From NCBI GenBank assembly GCA_900380265.1, contig LR025083.1, positions 2,046,001-2,110,000 on the forward strand: a DNA stretch of 64,000 bases. Reading direction: 5' to 3'. The notes under the pieces were generated by a model. It worked only from the letters and a program-made list of their open reading frames with translations, was not told where the DNA came from and ran no database searches. This DNA comes from Serratia symbiotica. GTDB lineage: Bacteria > Pseudomonadota > Gammaproteobacteria > Enterobacterales > Enterobacteriaceae. The position numbers and the translations under genes were made by a program. Positions 51,144 to 60,851 of this stretch are shown here, in pieces (the stretch's first letter is position 1; each line of letters opens with the position of its first letter).

Positions 51144-51171
51144 CCACATTGATTTACTGAAAACAATGTGG
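51144..51171 (-). terminator. Hairpin just after qmcA
   Basis: ccacattg (51144-51151) pairs with caatgtgg (51164-51171), 8 perfect pairs, starting 7 nt past the qmcA stop on its strand. The bases after the stem on that strand are ttgtcctctc, without a proper T-run, so intrinsic termination would be weak. Confidence 0.45.
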
Positions 51172-51177
51172 CTATAA

Positions 51178-52083
51178 TTATTTGCCTATTTTGTCTTTTA
51201 ATAGTTCGGCAATACCACCAATAGAGCTAAGCAGACTACTAGCATCAAGCGGCATCATCACTACTTTGCTGTTGTTAGCGGAACCGATCTGTTGCAACGC
51301 ATCGATGTATTTCTGCGCCACAAAATAGTGCACCGCCTGCATATTACCAATCGCGATCGCATCAGAAACTAATTGGGTAGCGCGTGCTTCAGCTTCAGCG
51401 GCGCGTTCGCGCGCTTCAGCTTGCAAGAACGCCGACTGCCGTTCGCCCTCGGCCTTAAGAATTTGCGACTGCTTATCCCCCTCAGCACGCAGAATAGCTG
51501 CCTGTCTTACGCCCTCAGCTTCCAAAATGTCGGCGCGTTTAGTACGTTCTGCCTTCATTTGGGCGTTCATTGACGCAATTAATTCGGCCGGCGGGCGGAC
51601 ATCACGGATCTCAATGCGGGTGATTTTTACCCCCCAAGGATTCGTCGCATCATCAACAATATAAAGTAGACGACTATTTATGCTGTCACGCTGCGATAAT
51701 ATTTCGTCTAACTCCATTGAGCCAAGCACGGTCCGGAAGTTAGTCATGGTGAGATTAACGATAGCCTGTTCCAGGTTGCTGACCTCATACGCAGCACGAG
51801 CCGGATCGATAACCTGGATAAAACACACAGCATCAATAGCAACATTAGCATTATCACGCGAGATAATTTCCTGAGAAGGAATATCAAGCACTTGTTCCAT
51901 CATATTAATTTTCCTGCCAATTCTATCCATAAATGGCACAACAAAGTTGAGACCTGGCAGAAGCATTTTAGTGTAGCGGCCAAAGCGTTCTACTGTCCAT
52001 TGGAAACCTTGCGGAACGATTTTTATGCCAGCGAAAACTAAAAGCAGTACGATAACCATCACAATAGCAATAACAACAAGCAT
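51178..52083 (-). CDS. qmcA: SPFH/prohibitin-family membrane protein QmcA
   Basis: QmcA is an inner-membrane SPFH-domain protein found with the FtsH-HflKC complex in E. coli; its exact role is unclear. The product is 301 aa (E. coli 305). One N-terminal membrane segment ([18 protein letters not shown]) is followed by the SPFH domain ([25 protein letters not shown], about residues 24-180). A long Ala/Glu/Arg-rich coiled coil ([20 protein letters not shown]..., about 185-245) and a C-terminal tail follow. In relatives it pairs with ybbJ (NfeD family), which is lost or nearly so here, so QmcA has outlived its usual partner. Frame intact. Confidence 0.95.
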   Translation of the reverse strand: MLVVIAIVMVIVLLLVFAGIKIVPQGFQWTVERFGRYTKMLLPGLNFVVPFMDRIGRKINMMEQVLDIPSQEIISRDNANVAIDAVCFIQVIDPARAAYEVSNLEQAIVNLTMTNFRTVLGSMELDEILSQRDSINSRLLYIVDDATNPWGVKITRIEIRDVRPPAELIASMNAQMKAERTKRADILEAEGVRQAAILRAEGDKQSQILKAEGERQSAFLQAEARERAAEAEARATQLVSDAIAIGNMQAVHYFVAQKYIDALQQIGSANNSKVVMMPLDASSLLSSIGGIAELLKDKIGK

Positions 52084-52690
52084 AATGCACCTATCTTGTT
52101 AGATACAGATGACAGAATATTACGACAGTTACCATACAAAAACGAGTCATTCGAAGATAGATCGCAAAACAAGATCCCAAATAGGCACATTCCTACAGTT
52201 TCTTTTTTTCATGTCCTGGTCATACCTAATCTTCATGGAATCTTTAGTGGCACCTGATAAAATACGCAGACGCGAAGCTAACGTCTCCGGATAATTAATA
52301 GATTAGGAACTAGAACTGACAACAATATTGAGATCCTAACGTATGACGAGTAGTTAATATGCCGGCAGTATCCATTACTATCATCTTTCGGACACTGCAG
52401 TGGAAGTATTTAATCTATATAATAGTGCCATCACCGCGAACGCTTGCCATGACAATTCCACCACTTGTTTGAATTGTAACGTTAATTGTACACCGACAGG
52501 TTTCAGTCCTCCAGCTGAGGCTGCGCTTTTCCTTAACAATCTGGACATTATAAGGTGATTTGCGCTGCCTTTAGAACTTCAATCTGTGACACTAACCTAA
52601 TAATAAATATTATAATCTTTTAGTGAGTTCTCCGTTAGACCATCTCGTCCTCTGCAATAGGATTTATAGAAATTTAGTTTCGGCTAACAT

Positions 52691-52817
52691 CATCTCAATA
52701 TTTAAGAGATGTTATTTTAATCACTTGTACCCCCATACAGGTACAAGCGCGCGCTAACTTTCAGTTAGCAATTTTTCAGACCTTAGCAGCCTGTAAATGT
52801 TTGCCTTCGGAAACATT
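52691..52817. repeat. Four hairpins in 130 bp
   Basis: catctc/gagatg (52691-52696 and 52706-52711); cttgtac/gtacaag (52724-52730 and 52741-52747); gctaact/agttagc (52753-52759 and 52763-52769, followed by aattttt); aatgttt/aaacatt (52796-52802 and 52811-52817). The third has the form of a plus-strand intrinsic terminator. Confidence 0.78.
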
Positions 52818-53593
52818 ATCTAACTTTCTGCATTAGCACTTCTGACGGCGAGCCTTAAAAGAAATTAATTAATTATTTGTCTTGAAACAAGGCGCATCGT
52901 GGAGTATAATCAACCTAAATTAATCAGCGATTATTTATTTTTTTACCATTTATCGTAAACAGTACTCATGCGCGGCATTATATACTACTAGATTATTCAG
53001 TAAAATAATCATTACCTTCTATATCATTACTTTAAGTTCTTTCCTTAACAGCAGCAAAAGCTTGATCGGTCATATACTTAACTATAGCTGGACCGAAAAT
53101 TAAAGACTAAATAAACCGTGGTATTTTTTCACCTCTCTGCTCAATTCAGTTATATAGCGTACTATATCAATCTACCTCGAATGAGGGGTATACGTAACTA
53201 TCAAGCTTAGTTTAACTAATTACATTTAATAACTGAGTTATGGTAATACAGTTTGGCAGTAAGGCCTTCAAGATCTTTATTCACCCTTAGGAGGCATAAC
53301 CCCTATCAAGCAGATCTCAGCTGTTTGACCATAAGGAATTATACAGTGGCTGATCGCTCTTCGTCTAATGCATATTACTAATCGAATAAGTAAAGATCAG
53401 CTCTTTTCAATTAAGTGCACCTAAAGACGCGCTATTCAAATCAATCAAAACTGATCAGAAAAACTTACCTACAATAAGTTACTGGCCGAATAGAAAACAA
53501 AACCGCTGATTCAAGAATCTTGCCATACCAACCAAGTCTAGACAATTCGCCTCCTACATATTTCAGTGTTAATAGTATAAGCAAGATTAATTA

Positions 53594-53612
53594 CTAGCAC
53601 TGCAAGTGCTAG
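53594..53612. repeat. Inverted repeat, 8-bp perfect stem
   Basis: ctagcact (53594-53601) pairs with agtgctag (53605-53612), loop gca. Confidence 0.75.
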
Positions 53613-54558
53613 CAAACTTCTTCTCTATTGGGAATAATTTTATTCTAGTCATGCATGCTGTATATCCAGAAACTGCCATTATTAGAAATAGTGCACAACT
53701 TACCGTCACAGTTAGAATAGTTAGTTTTCTGCGGCACGCTCAACGCCACTACTATCGTCCATATCAACCTCAATGACTCCTAAGCTCAGCTGGTGAATCT
53801 TCACTTCCTATAAAAAGTTAATTTCAAGCGGCAATACCTGCCAGACAAGCTGTAGAAATCCTGTGTGCAATCTACCCTTCCCGATAGAGAAGCCTGTTAT
53901 TGATACCCGCTTTAGACATAAAGTTATCCTTTCTATGCATGACAAATAGCTGCAACCAATTTTACCTCGCCTCAACTAACCTGCGCTGTTATGGAGTTAG
54001 TAACAGCGATACCAGACTCTGCAATTCTGACTACAGCGTTGCTTTATTTAGATCTTGAATATTAAGATAGCTAACCATGCGGCCCGCATCTAATTCTTTC
54101 CTCTAAAAAAAACTGACTGATTGAAGTCGATTTTGCGTCCAATCCTAAGGTGACGAATAAAGATGTAAACTACTTAATCAAGAATTACTTAGTCTCAGAA
54201 AACGGTCCCTGCTGCATCACACCACCATCGTGACACACGTTAATGGTGCCTAGAATTTACTGGAATTATTGGTACTGCACAAATAGATCTGTATCAATTT
54301 GAAACTTATACGGAATACTAACTTCATGCGAATTGCTAGTAAGTGTAGCGAGTGACGACTCGCTATTATAATTTGACAATACTACGTTTAACGACTGCTG
54401 GTTAACCTAGGATGAAAGCCTCTGTAGCCACACGGACTTGTTTGCTGGCAACTTTTATGAGGGTGTAAATGCTAAGTTAGTTAATTAACTTTGTAGCACC
54501 TGCCTACTGCAAGCATGTGAAAATGTTGCAGTTTACGGAACTGTTTTAGAGCACTACG

Positions 54559-54850
54559 TCACGTGGAAGTCCACAGTTTATAACTATAAGCTATTTCAGA
54601 GAAATAGCTTATGCTAATCAGCAATGTTCTACAGTCTGGGATTAATATAGAGAGATAATCGCTAATCCTCATCGGTGCGCCGGCCTGACGAGAAAGACGC
54701 ACAACTTGCCCATGCTTAAGTACGTAGACCGTTTTATACACACCATGGCAGGTGTTAGTACGTCTTTGCTGAACTCACGTCGCTATTCTAGTAAAGCTCT
54801 TGCAAGAGTGCAGCGTACAAGGCCACAATCTGTGGCGCAAGAAATTTAGG
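54559..54850 (-). pseudogene. cnoX: cnoX (ybbN, thioredoxin-like chaperone) remnant
   Basis: CnoX protects proteins from chlorine stress. A short minus-strand frame reads TVYVLKHGQVVR...ISDYLSILIP, matching YbbN TVYLFQNGQPVD...IRALLDKVLP at the end of its thioredoxin fold. Upstream (54750-54850) a frame with LAPQIVALYAALL and a stop may correspond to LTPILESLAAQY. Place and strand agree with E. coli (minus, between qmcA and the purEK-lpxH area). The tetratricopeptide part is not recognisable. An 11-bp hairpin (54586-54612) lies just after the last matching residues. Confidence 0.68.
54586..54612. repeat. Inverted repeat, 11-bp perfect stem
   Basis: ataagctattt (54586-54596) pairs with aaatagcttat (54602-54612), loop cagag. 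It is inside the cnoX remnant. A 12-nt perfect palindrome ctcttgcaagag lies at 54797-54808. Confidence 0.85.
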
Positions 54851-55301
54851 GTGATTGACGTCGGGTTGCTGATCACAAAAGCGCAACCTAAAATACCGCG
54901 CTTAATGTTCACTAGTAAACACTCCTAAACTAAGATGTTAACCTCTAATATACGTATAAAATACACAGCAATGTACATAGTATTGATAATCAGCTATAAC
55001 CTATTCTATACAATTTATCGACAATAGCCAGAGATGGCTGCAGAGTGCAAGTGAACAGAAAATATAGTCAGCAATTCGCATAAAAATTGCATAGGGGCTA
55101 CTCATATTTTATCCCATCATAATGATAATTTTAGCCTAGCATAGATAGGCTAAAGTAGTATTTTGTATACTATCAGAAGTGCTGCCGAAGTATCTCCATA
55201 CTAAAGACATAGCTTATGAAAATAAGCAGCAGTACGGGAACAGTTGCAGCCCTAGTTTTTAACATTATCATGAGATTTTTCTACTATGTCGACTATGGGA
55301 T
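54851..55301. other. Spacer downstream of lpxH; purEK absent
   Basis: E. coli has purE and purK near this place on the minus strand. Nothing alignable to PurE or PurK is visible in these 450 bp. Confidence 0.45.
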
Positions 55302-56024
55302 TTAAACTGAGAATCGGAGCAATTCGACGGCTTCGGCACTAACTTTTATTATAGAGCCTTCTCTGTCCCAGGCACCCAGAACTACACGGTATGCCGGGCG
55401 ATTATTCAGTTCTAGCTTATGTATTGCTGGGCGATGGGTATGGCCGTGGATCATCCAGTATACCCCGTTATGCAACATCGCCTCTTTAACCGCTTTCGGA
55501 TTGACGTCCATGATAGCTGCCGTCTTACATTGGTTGTCCTGTTGGCTGCGAGCGCGCATTTTAGTTCCGATGTTAATCCGCCAACGCAATGGCAAGGGCA
55601 AAAACATTTTTTTAATTATCGGATGTCGTGCCACACGTCGGAATTGTTGGTAAGTTCGATCATCGGTACATAGTGTATCTCCATGCAGGATTAAAATGTG
55701 GAGACCATATACGTCCAGTACTGTTTCTTGCGGCAGTAACTGCATCCCACTAGCGCGAGCAAACCGCTCCCCTAGCAAGAAATCTCGGTTACCATGAATG
55801 AAATAACAGGGAACACCGGCTTTTTTTAGCGCCTTTAACTCCGCGGCAATATAACCGTGTAACGGTTCGGCGTCATCGTCACCGATCCAAACTTCAAAGA
55901 GATCGCCGAGGATATACAATGCATCAGCGTGGATTGCATCGCGCTGTAAAAAACAAAGAAACCCGGCAGTAATGGCCGGTTCGTGTTGACACAAGTGAAG
56001 ATCTGCGATGAACATCGTACTCAT
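55302..56024 (-). CDS. lpxH: UDP-2,3-diacylglucosamine pyrophosphatase
   Basis: LpxH cleaves UDP-2,3-diacylglucosamine to lipid X and UMP, the fourth step of lipid A synthesis, at the inner membrane. The 240-aa product equals E. coli. The calcineurin-type metal site is complete: FIADLHL near residue 6, [13 protein letters not shown] near 40, HGNRDFLLG near 78, [10 protein letters not shown] near 113 and HGHTHRPA near 194. It starts at [10 protein letters not shown], two residues longer at the tip than E. coli MATLFIADLH by alignment of the first motif. Together with lptD it shows that LPS synthesis and export are kept. Upstream ppiB is decayed. Frame intact. Confidence 0.97.
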   Translation of the reverse strand: MSTMFIADLHLCQHEPAITAGFLCFLQRDAIHADALYILGDLFEVWIGDDDAEPLHGYIAAELKALKKAGVPCYFIHGNRDFLLGERFARASGMQLLPQETVLDVYGLHILILHGDTLCTDDRTYQQFRRVARHPIIKKMFLPLPLRWRINIGTKMRARSQQDNQCKTAAIMDVNPKAVKEAMLHNGVYWMIHGHTHRPAIHKLELNNRPAYRVVLGAWDREGSIIKVSAEAVELLRFSV

Positions 56025-56117
56025 ACAGTGTCGATTAGTGAATAAAGGTAACGCTTTTGATTACCACATATTCTATCAGTAAATTCTGGTTCGTGCCCAT
56101 GGTTAGATTTACGCTTT

Positions 56118-56531
56118 TCATATTATCAAACATATCCATACTACCTGAACTAGTCTAACAAAACCGTAATAACCAGAATCCTCTGTACTTGTACCACAAA
56201 TATTCAGGGAACCATACTCTCTCACGTTACTGCAGAACTGCAATGGAGTAGACTGTAAATCATGATTGCTGCGGATCATAAAGAAGGTGCTGATCACCTG
56301 TCCTAAGCCATTATGAGCTTCGCTCTTCATAAAGACTTGAATGGGTTTCTGATTCATGTCGGGCTCTAACCTGCACCTATGAATTAGGACAGCGCTGATA
56401 AAATCATCGATTTTAGTATCCTCGTCAAACCTTACAATGGAGAAGTACAATAAATACTCATCGATAACAAGTGCTTTATCAGAATAAGTACTCATAAGAA
56501 GATCACTATAATTAGTGTTTAAAGTAGCCAT
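56118..56531 (-). pseudogene. ppiB: ppiB (cyclophilin) remnant, still an open frame
   Basis: This 137-codon frame sits where ppiB lies, upstream of lpxH, and aligns without gaps over long stretches. MATLNTNYSDLLMSTYSDKA matches MVTFHTNHGDIVIKTFDDKA, LEPDMNQKP matches FEPGMKQKA, and FMKSEAHNGL matches PIKNEANNGL. FCSNVREYGSLNICG matches FINVVDNDFLNFSG and GYYGFVRLV matches GYCVFAEVV. Yet the catalytic FHR motif is replaced (ISAV at that place), the QGG loop is gone, many core residues are radical changes and the last 25 or so codons are missing. PpiB is a 164-aa cytosolic peptidyl-prolyl isomerase. I read it as a pseudogene decaying by substitutions without a stop so far; a changed function is possible but less likely. 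Confidence 0.88.
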
Positions 56532-56827
56532 AGATATGTAGTCCTAACAAAATGAAATAAGGCCTCACACAAACAGAAAGCGAGAGAACATCTTAATATT
56601 AACTTTATAACATACCCCCAGATTGCGTATGCTAGCGTTAAATGGCATCCTGATTATGGAAAATCAATTTTTTATAATTCGCTTGCTATGTATTTTTACC
56701 TTTCTATAGACGCGCCAGGAAGCATTGCTGATCTTGTGTTAGAGCTATTTCAGCTTTTAATATGCTATTCAATTAACAGTTGAGCCTGGTTACCCTTTTG
56801 TTATCACACGCACCACGGAACCTCCAG
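56532..56827. promoter_or_regulatory. ppiB/cysS divergent spacer
   Basis: The spacer should carry the cysS promoter. A possible -10 is tatgct near 56761, but no matching -35 is convincing. The ribosome-binding site before cysS is weak (GGA about 10 nt upstream). Confidence 0.35.
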
Positions 56828-58213
56828 ATGCTAAAAATTTTTAATACCCTGAGTGGTCAAAAAAAGGAATTTCAACCCATTAATGCTGGGAAAGTTAGCA
56901 TGTACGTATGCGGAGTAACCCTCTATGACCTCTGTCATATCGGCCATGGCCGTACATTTGTTATTTTTGATGTAGTAGCACGTTGCCTCCGTTATCTCGG
57001 CTATTCGCTGAATTATGTGCGCAATGTTACCGATATCGACGATAAAATTATCCGCCGTTCTGCGGAAACCTCTGAAACCTGCGATCAACTAACAGAGCGC
57101 ATGCTGGTGGAGATGCATGCTGACTTCGATGCATTATTGATTGAACGCCCGAATCAAGAACCACGACCCTCTCAATATATTGATGAAATCATCGCAATCA
57201 CCCAACGTCTAATTGATCGCAAGCACGCCTATGTAGCCCACAATGGTGATGTCATGTTCTCTGTGGAGACTGACCCGCGATATGCTTTGCTTTCACACCA
57301 GAAAATAGGGAAATTGAAAGCAGGAGCGCGTCTTAAGATTAACGAGATAAAAAGAAACCCCATGGACTTTGTATTATGGAAAATGTCAAAACCAGCTGAG
57401 CCTAGCTGGCAATCACCATGGGGGATAGGCCGACCTGGTTGGCACATTGAATGCTCTGCCATGAACTTCAAGCAGCTCGGGCCCCACTTTGATATACATG
57501 GAGGGGGTTCTGATCTAATTTTCCCGCACCATGAGAATGAAATTGCCCAGTCTAGCTGCGCACACGGTGGACAATATGTCAACTACTGGATGCACTCCGG
57601 CATGGTTATCATCGATAAAGAGAAAATGTCTAAATCCCTAGATAACTTTTTTACTATCCGCGATGTACTCAGCCGCTACGATGCTGAAACAGTACGTTAC
57701 TTCCTGATGTCTAAACACTATCGCCGCCCGCTAAAGTATAACGGAGAGAATTTGAAACAAGCGCGCACGGCAATGGAGAAATTATATACCGCCCTGCGTG
57801 GAACAGATGCTGATGTTCAACCAACTGGAGGAGACTTGTTCGAAGCGCGATTTAAGCAGGCGATAGAAGATGACTTCAACACTCCAGCAGCCTATGCGGT
57901 TCTTTTTGAGGTAGGGCGTGAAGTAAACCGCCGAAAGAGCGAGGACAGAGCATCGGCGAACGGCATGGCTGCGACGCTACGTAAGCTGGCGAAGGTGCTC
58001 GGGTTGTTACAGCAGGCGCCAGAACAATTCTTAAAAAATAGTACGCAACTTAACGGCCTCGAATGCAAGGAAATCGAAGCGATTATAAAACAGCGAAATG
58101 AAGCGCGCAAAAGCAAAAACTGGATGCTAGCAGATGCAGCTCGTAACCAACTAACCGAGATGAACATAACACTAGAAGATGGCCCTCGCAATACAATCTG
58201 GCGGCGACAGTAA
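56828..58213 (+). CDS. cysS: Cysteinyl-tRNA synthetase
   Basis: CysS charges tRNA-Cys with cysteine. From the ATG at 56828 the product has 461 aa, exactly the E. coli length, and begins [15 protein letters not shown] (E. coli [15 protein letters not shown]). An upstream in-frame ATG (56780) adds 16 residues with no counterpart and was rejected. Motifs: the zinc cysteine in [13 protein letters not shown] as CHIGHGRTF near residue 37, the second zinc ligand in WHIECSAM, the His/Glu of [11 protein letters not shown] and KMSKS in [12 protein letters not shown] near 268, followed by the helical DALR-type domain and anticodon-binding tail. It is single-gene transcribed between two dead neighbours (ppiB, ybcJ). 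Frame intact. Confidence 0.98.
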   Translation: MLKIFNTLSGQKKEFQPINAGKVSMYVCGVTLYDLCHIGHGRTFVIFDVVARCLRYLGYSLNYVRNVTDIDDKIIRRSAETSETCDQLTERMLVEMHADFDALLIERPNQEPRPSQYIDEIIAITQRLIDRKHAYVAHNGDVMFSVETDPRYALLSHQKIGKLKAGARLKINEIKRNPMDFVLWKMSKPAEPSWQSPWGIGRPGWHIECSAMNFKQLGPHFDIHGGGSDLIFPHHENEIAQSSCAHGGQYVNYWMHSGMVIIDKEKMSKSLDNFFTIRDVLSRYDAETVRYFLMSKHYRRPLKYNGENLKQARTAMEKLYTALRGTDADVQPTGGDLFEARFKQAIEDDFNTPAAYAVLFEVGREVNRRKSEDRASANGMAATLRKLAKVLGLLQQAPEQFLKNSTQLNGLECKEIEAIIKQRNEARKSKNWMLADAARNQLTEMNITLEDGPRNTIWRRQ

Positions 58214-58254
58214 TACGATTAAATACGAAAGACACTAACATTATGACTTTTCTT

Positions 58255-58460
58255 GGCAGAAATACGAGTTTACCCGCAATTTCACTGCTCTTAAATCCAA
58301 GAACTTACTTAGCAACTATTTTAAAGATCTTGCGAGTCTTGATCGTACCATTTACTTGACTCAATCTACGGCTTTTACTGCTTTCACTGTAGCATCGATT
58401 TTGAAGCCACTAAGCTTTATCGCTCTCTAAGTACAGCGGCGAAGAGATAATTATCTAGGT
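58255..58460 (-). pseudogene. ybcJ: ybcJ (S4-like RNA-binding protein) remnant
   Basis: ybcJ directly follows folD in E. coli, as here. The minus strand reads VLRER.SLVASKSML (58435-58390), which matches LLKLEGWSESGAQAKIA. Then IESNGTIKTRKIFKIVA (to 58310) matches VKVDGAVETRKRCKIVA, including the conserved TRK..KIVA. Stops interrupt the first half. YbcJ is a 70-aa protein with an S4-type RNA-binding fold. Identity is good for such a short gene; loss of function follows from the stops. Confidence 0.82.
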
Positions 58461-58476
58461 TCCAATTCATTTTACC

Positions 58477-59343
58477 TTATTTAATTTCAAGATCATGATA
58501 AGTCTCGCAGGCGTGCAAGGTGTTTTGGATAAGTGTAGCAACTGTCATCGGACCAACACCACCTGGTACTGGCGTAATATAAGCAGCTCGTTCATTGGCA
58601 ACTGCGAAATCTACATCGCCGACCACTTTGCCAGTGTTTAGACGATTTATACCAACATCCACCACAATTGCCCCCCGTTTAATCCAGTCTCCGGGAATAA
58701 ATCCCGGTTTCCCAACTGCTACCACCAGCAAATCAGCGCTTTCAACATGATGACGCAAATTCTTGGTGAAGCGATGGGCGATGGTAGTAGTGCAACCGGC
58801 TAGAAGCAACTCCATACTCATCGGGCGCCCGACGATATTAGAAGCCCCGACCACAACAGCATTCATGCCATAAGTATCAATGTTATAACGCTCTAGCAAA
58901 GTAACGATGCCGCGGGAAGTGCAGGGGCGCAGTGTAGGCGCGCGTTGGCACAGGCGACCAATATTGTACGGATGGAAGCCATCGATATCTTTCTCCCGAT
59001 GAATATGCTCCAGTACCTTGATGTTATCAATACCGACGGGCAATGGGAGTTGAACTAGAATGCCATCTATTGACGAATCAGCGTTTAGCTGATCGATCAG
59101 CATCAGCAGCTCAGTGTCAGTCGTAGTAGCTGGCAGATCGTAGGATCGGGAAAGAAAGCCGACTTCATCACAGGCGCGACGCTTGCTGGCAACATAAATC
59201 TTAGAAGCTGGGTTTCCGCCGACTATGACCACCGTGAGGCCTGGAGGGCGTTTACCAGCTACTAGCCGTCTTTTAACTTGCTCAGCCACTTCGTTTCTCA
59301 CTTGCTTTGCAATTGTTTTACCATCAATAATCTTTGCTACCAT
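58477..59343 (-). CDS. folD: Bifunctional methylene-tetrahydrofolate dehydrogenase/cyclohydrolase
   Basis: FolD interconverts 5,10-methylene-, 5,10-methenyl- and 10-formyl-tetrahydrofolate and supplies formyl groups for initiator tRNA and purines. With the ATG at 59343 ([14 protein letters not shown]) the product is 288 aa, the E. coli length. An in-frame ATG five codons upstream was rejected. Visible: the signature [14 protein letters not shown] with the catalytic Tyr and Lys, GILVQLPLP near residue 95, the cofactor loop [15 protein letters not shown] near 166 and [12 protein letters not shown] near 263. The folA gene in this window is dead, so the tetrahydrofolate FolD needs must be regenerated or imported by another route. 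Frame intact. Confidence 0.98.
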   Translation of the reverse strand: MVAKIIDGKTIAKQVRNEVAEQVKRRLVAGKRPPGLTVVIVGGNPASKIYVASKRRACDEVGFLSRSYDLPATTTDTELLMLIDQLNADSSIDGILVQLPLPVGIDNIKVLEHIHREKDIDGFHPYNIGRLCQRAPTLRPCTSRGIVTLLERYNIDTYGMNAVVVGASNIVGRPMSMELLLAGCTTTIAHRFTKNLRHHVESADLLVVAVGKPGFIPGDWIKRGAIVVDVGINRLNTGKVVGDVDFAVANERAAYITPVPGGVGPMTVATLIQNTLHACETYHDLEIK

Positions 59344-59363
59344 CAGTGAACGATCCATTATTT

Positions 59364-59383
59364 ACAGACAATCAGATGTCTGT
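59364..59383. repeat. Hairpin 20 bp upstream of folD
   Basis: acagaca (59364-59370) pairs with tgtctgt (59377-59383), loop atcaga. It would lie in the folD leader or promoter on the minus strand. A role is unproven given how common such hairpins are in this window. Confidence 0.6.
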
Positions 59384-60728
59384 ATTTTGTCAGAAGCTAC
59401 GCGCCCTGTCAGGCAATGAATGATGGTCGTTATAATTTACTCCTTGTATATCAACACCAAGATGCATTTTACGTTTCCTCATATGTCTGTGAAATGTTAG
59501 TGCCTAGCCAAGCAGGCGCATATTGTACTAGCCATTTTAAATCAAGATAGAGGTCAAACACAGGGAACGGGTATTTGTTTGTTATAAATAGAATTTTCTA
59601 TTCTCAGGCAAATATATTTTATGACCTAATATTCATTAGGGACGATCAGAAAATAATGGCCATACTCCAATCCACCCTAAACCAGAATACCGTTATAAAA
59701 TTATTGTTAGGCCTAGCCTAATAAATTTAGTTGCCATCCGTCACGTTCACAATTTTCTCAGATTAACAGTTTGGTAACACTACGCCTAAAAGCCTCAGAA
59801 GACGGCAACCGCTCCCCTATTAAGGGTATAGCGTAGGGTACCTAGCAACTGATGTCGGAATTATTTGAATAATCATAGAAAATGATGCTGCTATCAAGTC
59901 AATGGCAGATGCTACAGGGCATGAGCAGTCAGAAAACCCGCATGAACTTTGCCTGCTAATTAGTGTTTGCAGAGAACAATTTCTTCTTCTATTAAGCTAA
60001 AAAGCACACAGAAGGGAAAGGCATTGCCGACTAACTTATTCAAAGTTATAATACAAAATGTAAATGTTTATTGTTTGTGTATGTTATATTGCATACAATG
60101 CAAACTGAGCTGTTCAACCATAAAACACGTGGTATCAAATCTACTGCAAGCAATCACTTAAAATACAAACGATCCGAATAAAATCGAGGAGACAGACCAA
60201 CCAGTTGGAACCTGCTATCCGATAACGAATCATTATACGCTCGTAATCCATTGATGCCATGCAAATATAAGACAGGTATTTATATTCACTACTCCAGACA
60301 GTCCATTTTTAGCTATATGCTTATGTAGAAAGTGATCAGCGTACGGTAAGTGATAACTGACCTCGCAAGCAGAACATCTGTTATCCTCGTTGAATTAATT
60401 GCAGAACTATTCCTCACAGTGCTAATCGTGCTCTCATCACAATTCACAGCATTGCGTTGTATTGCTAAACTTAATGAGGTATATAAAATCAACAGGCTTA
60501 GTCTACTTATCATCTCAGTTAAGGCTATGATTACTACTGCCCATAGCCGGCACAGACAAGGAGTCTAAAACTTTTGATCGCTGCGCTAGTAGCTGCAATA
60601 CCAATAATAGTCTAGTACGCTATACGTTAGATACCATCAAGATTAGACGTCTATCTTTAGCCACTCATATGCTACCCGATAGCACAAAAACATAATGCAC
60701 GCTTTTTATCTAAAAGCCTACAAACAAA
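59384..60728. other. Gene-less spacer between folD and tRNA-Arg
   Basis: The three short frames here (plus 59967-60161, minus 60313-60513, plus 60350-60568) have no motif and overlap one another. E. coli has fimbrial and DLP12-prophage genes near this place; I recognise none. Confidence 0.55.
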
Positions 60729-60756
60729 TTGACTCAATCAAACCTGACCGTATAAT
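60729..60756 (+). promoter_or_regulatory. Sigma-70 promoter of tRNA-Arg
   Basis: The -35 box TTGACT (60729-60734) and the -10 box TATAAT (60751-60756) are separated by 16 bp, a near-consensus promoter. Start of transcription is expected around 60762-60764, about 12 nt before the mature tRNA. It is the clearest promoter in the window, as expected where selection still acts. Confidence 0.85.
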
Positions 60757-60774
60757 TTAGCCTCTCTACCCAAC

Positions 60775-60851
60775 GCGCCCTTAGCTCAATTGGATAGAGC
60801 GACGGCCTTCTAAGCCGTAGGTCGTAGGTTCAAATCCTACAGGGCGTGCCA
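60775..60851 (+). tRNA. argU: tRNA-Arg, anticodon UCU
   Basis: It reads AGA/AGG codons. A complete 77-nt cloverleaf is visible: acceptor gcgccct/agggcgt (one G-U at the end), D stem gctc/gagc, anticodon stem acggc/gccgt around cttctaa, T arm gtagg/cctac around ttcaaat, discriminator G and an encoded CCA. Sequence is close to E. coli argU and the gene is next to folD as there. In E. coli the 3' end of argU is the attachment site of prophage DLP12. Confidence 0.97.

Larger units (their letters stand above)
52084..54558. other. Gene-less region between qmcA and cnoX remnant
   Basis: Relatives have fetA and fetB (plus strand) here; I could not align either. Hairpins are frequent: 52691-52817 (four in 130 bp) and ctagcact/agtgctag (53594-53601 and 53605-53612). 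Nothing else is supported. Confidence 0.55.

Noticed and set aside
56780-56827. 16-codon N-terminal extension of CysS
   Set aside because: No counterpart in relatives; the internal ATG gives the exact family length.
59344-59358. 5-codon N-terminal extension of FolD
   Set aside because: The conserved start is the VAKIIDG segment at the second ATG.
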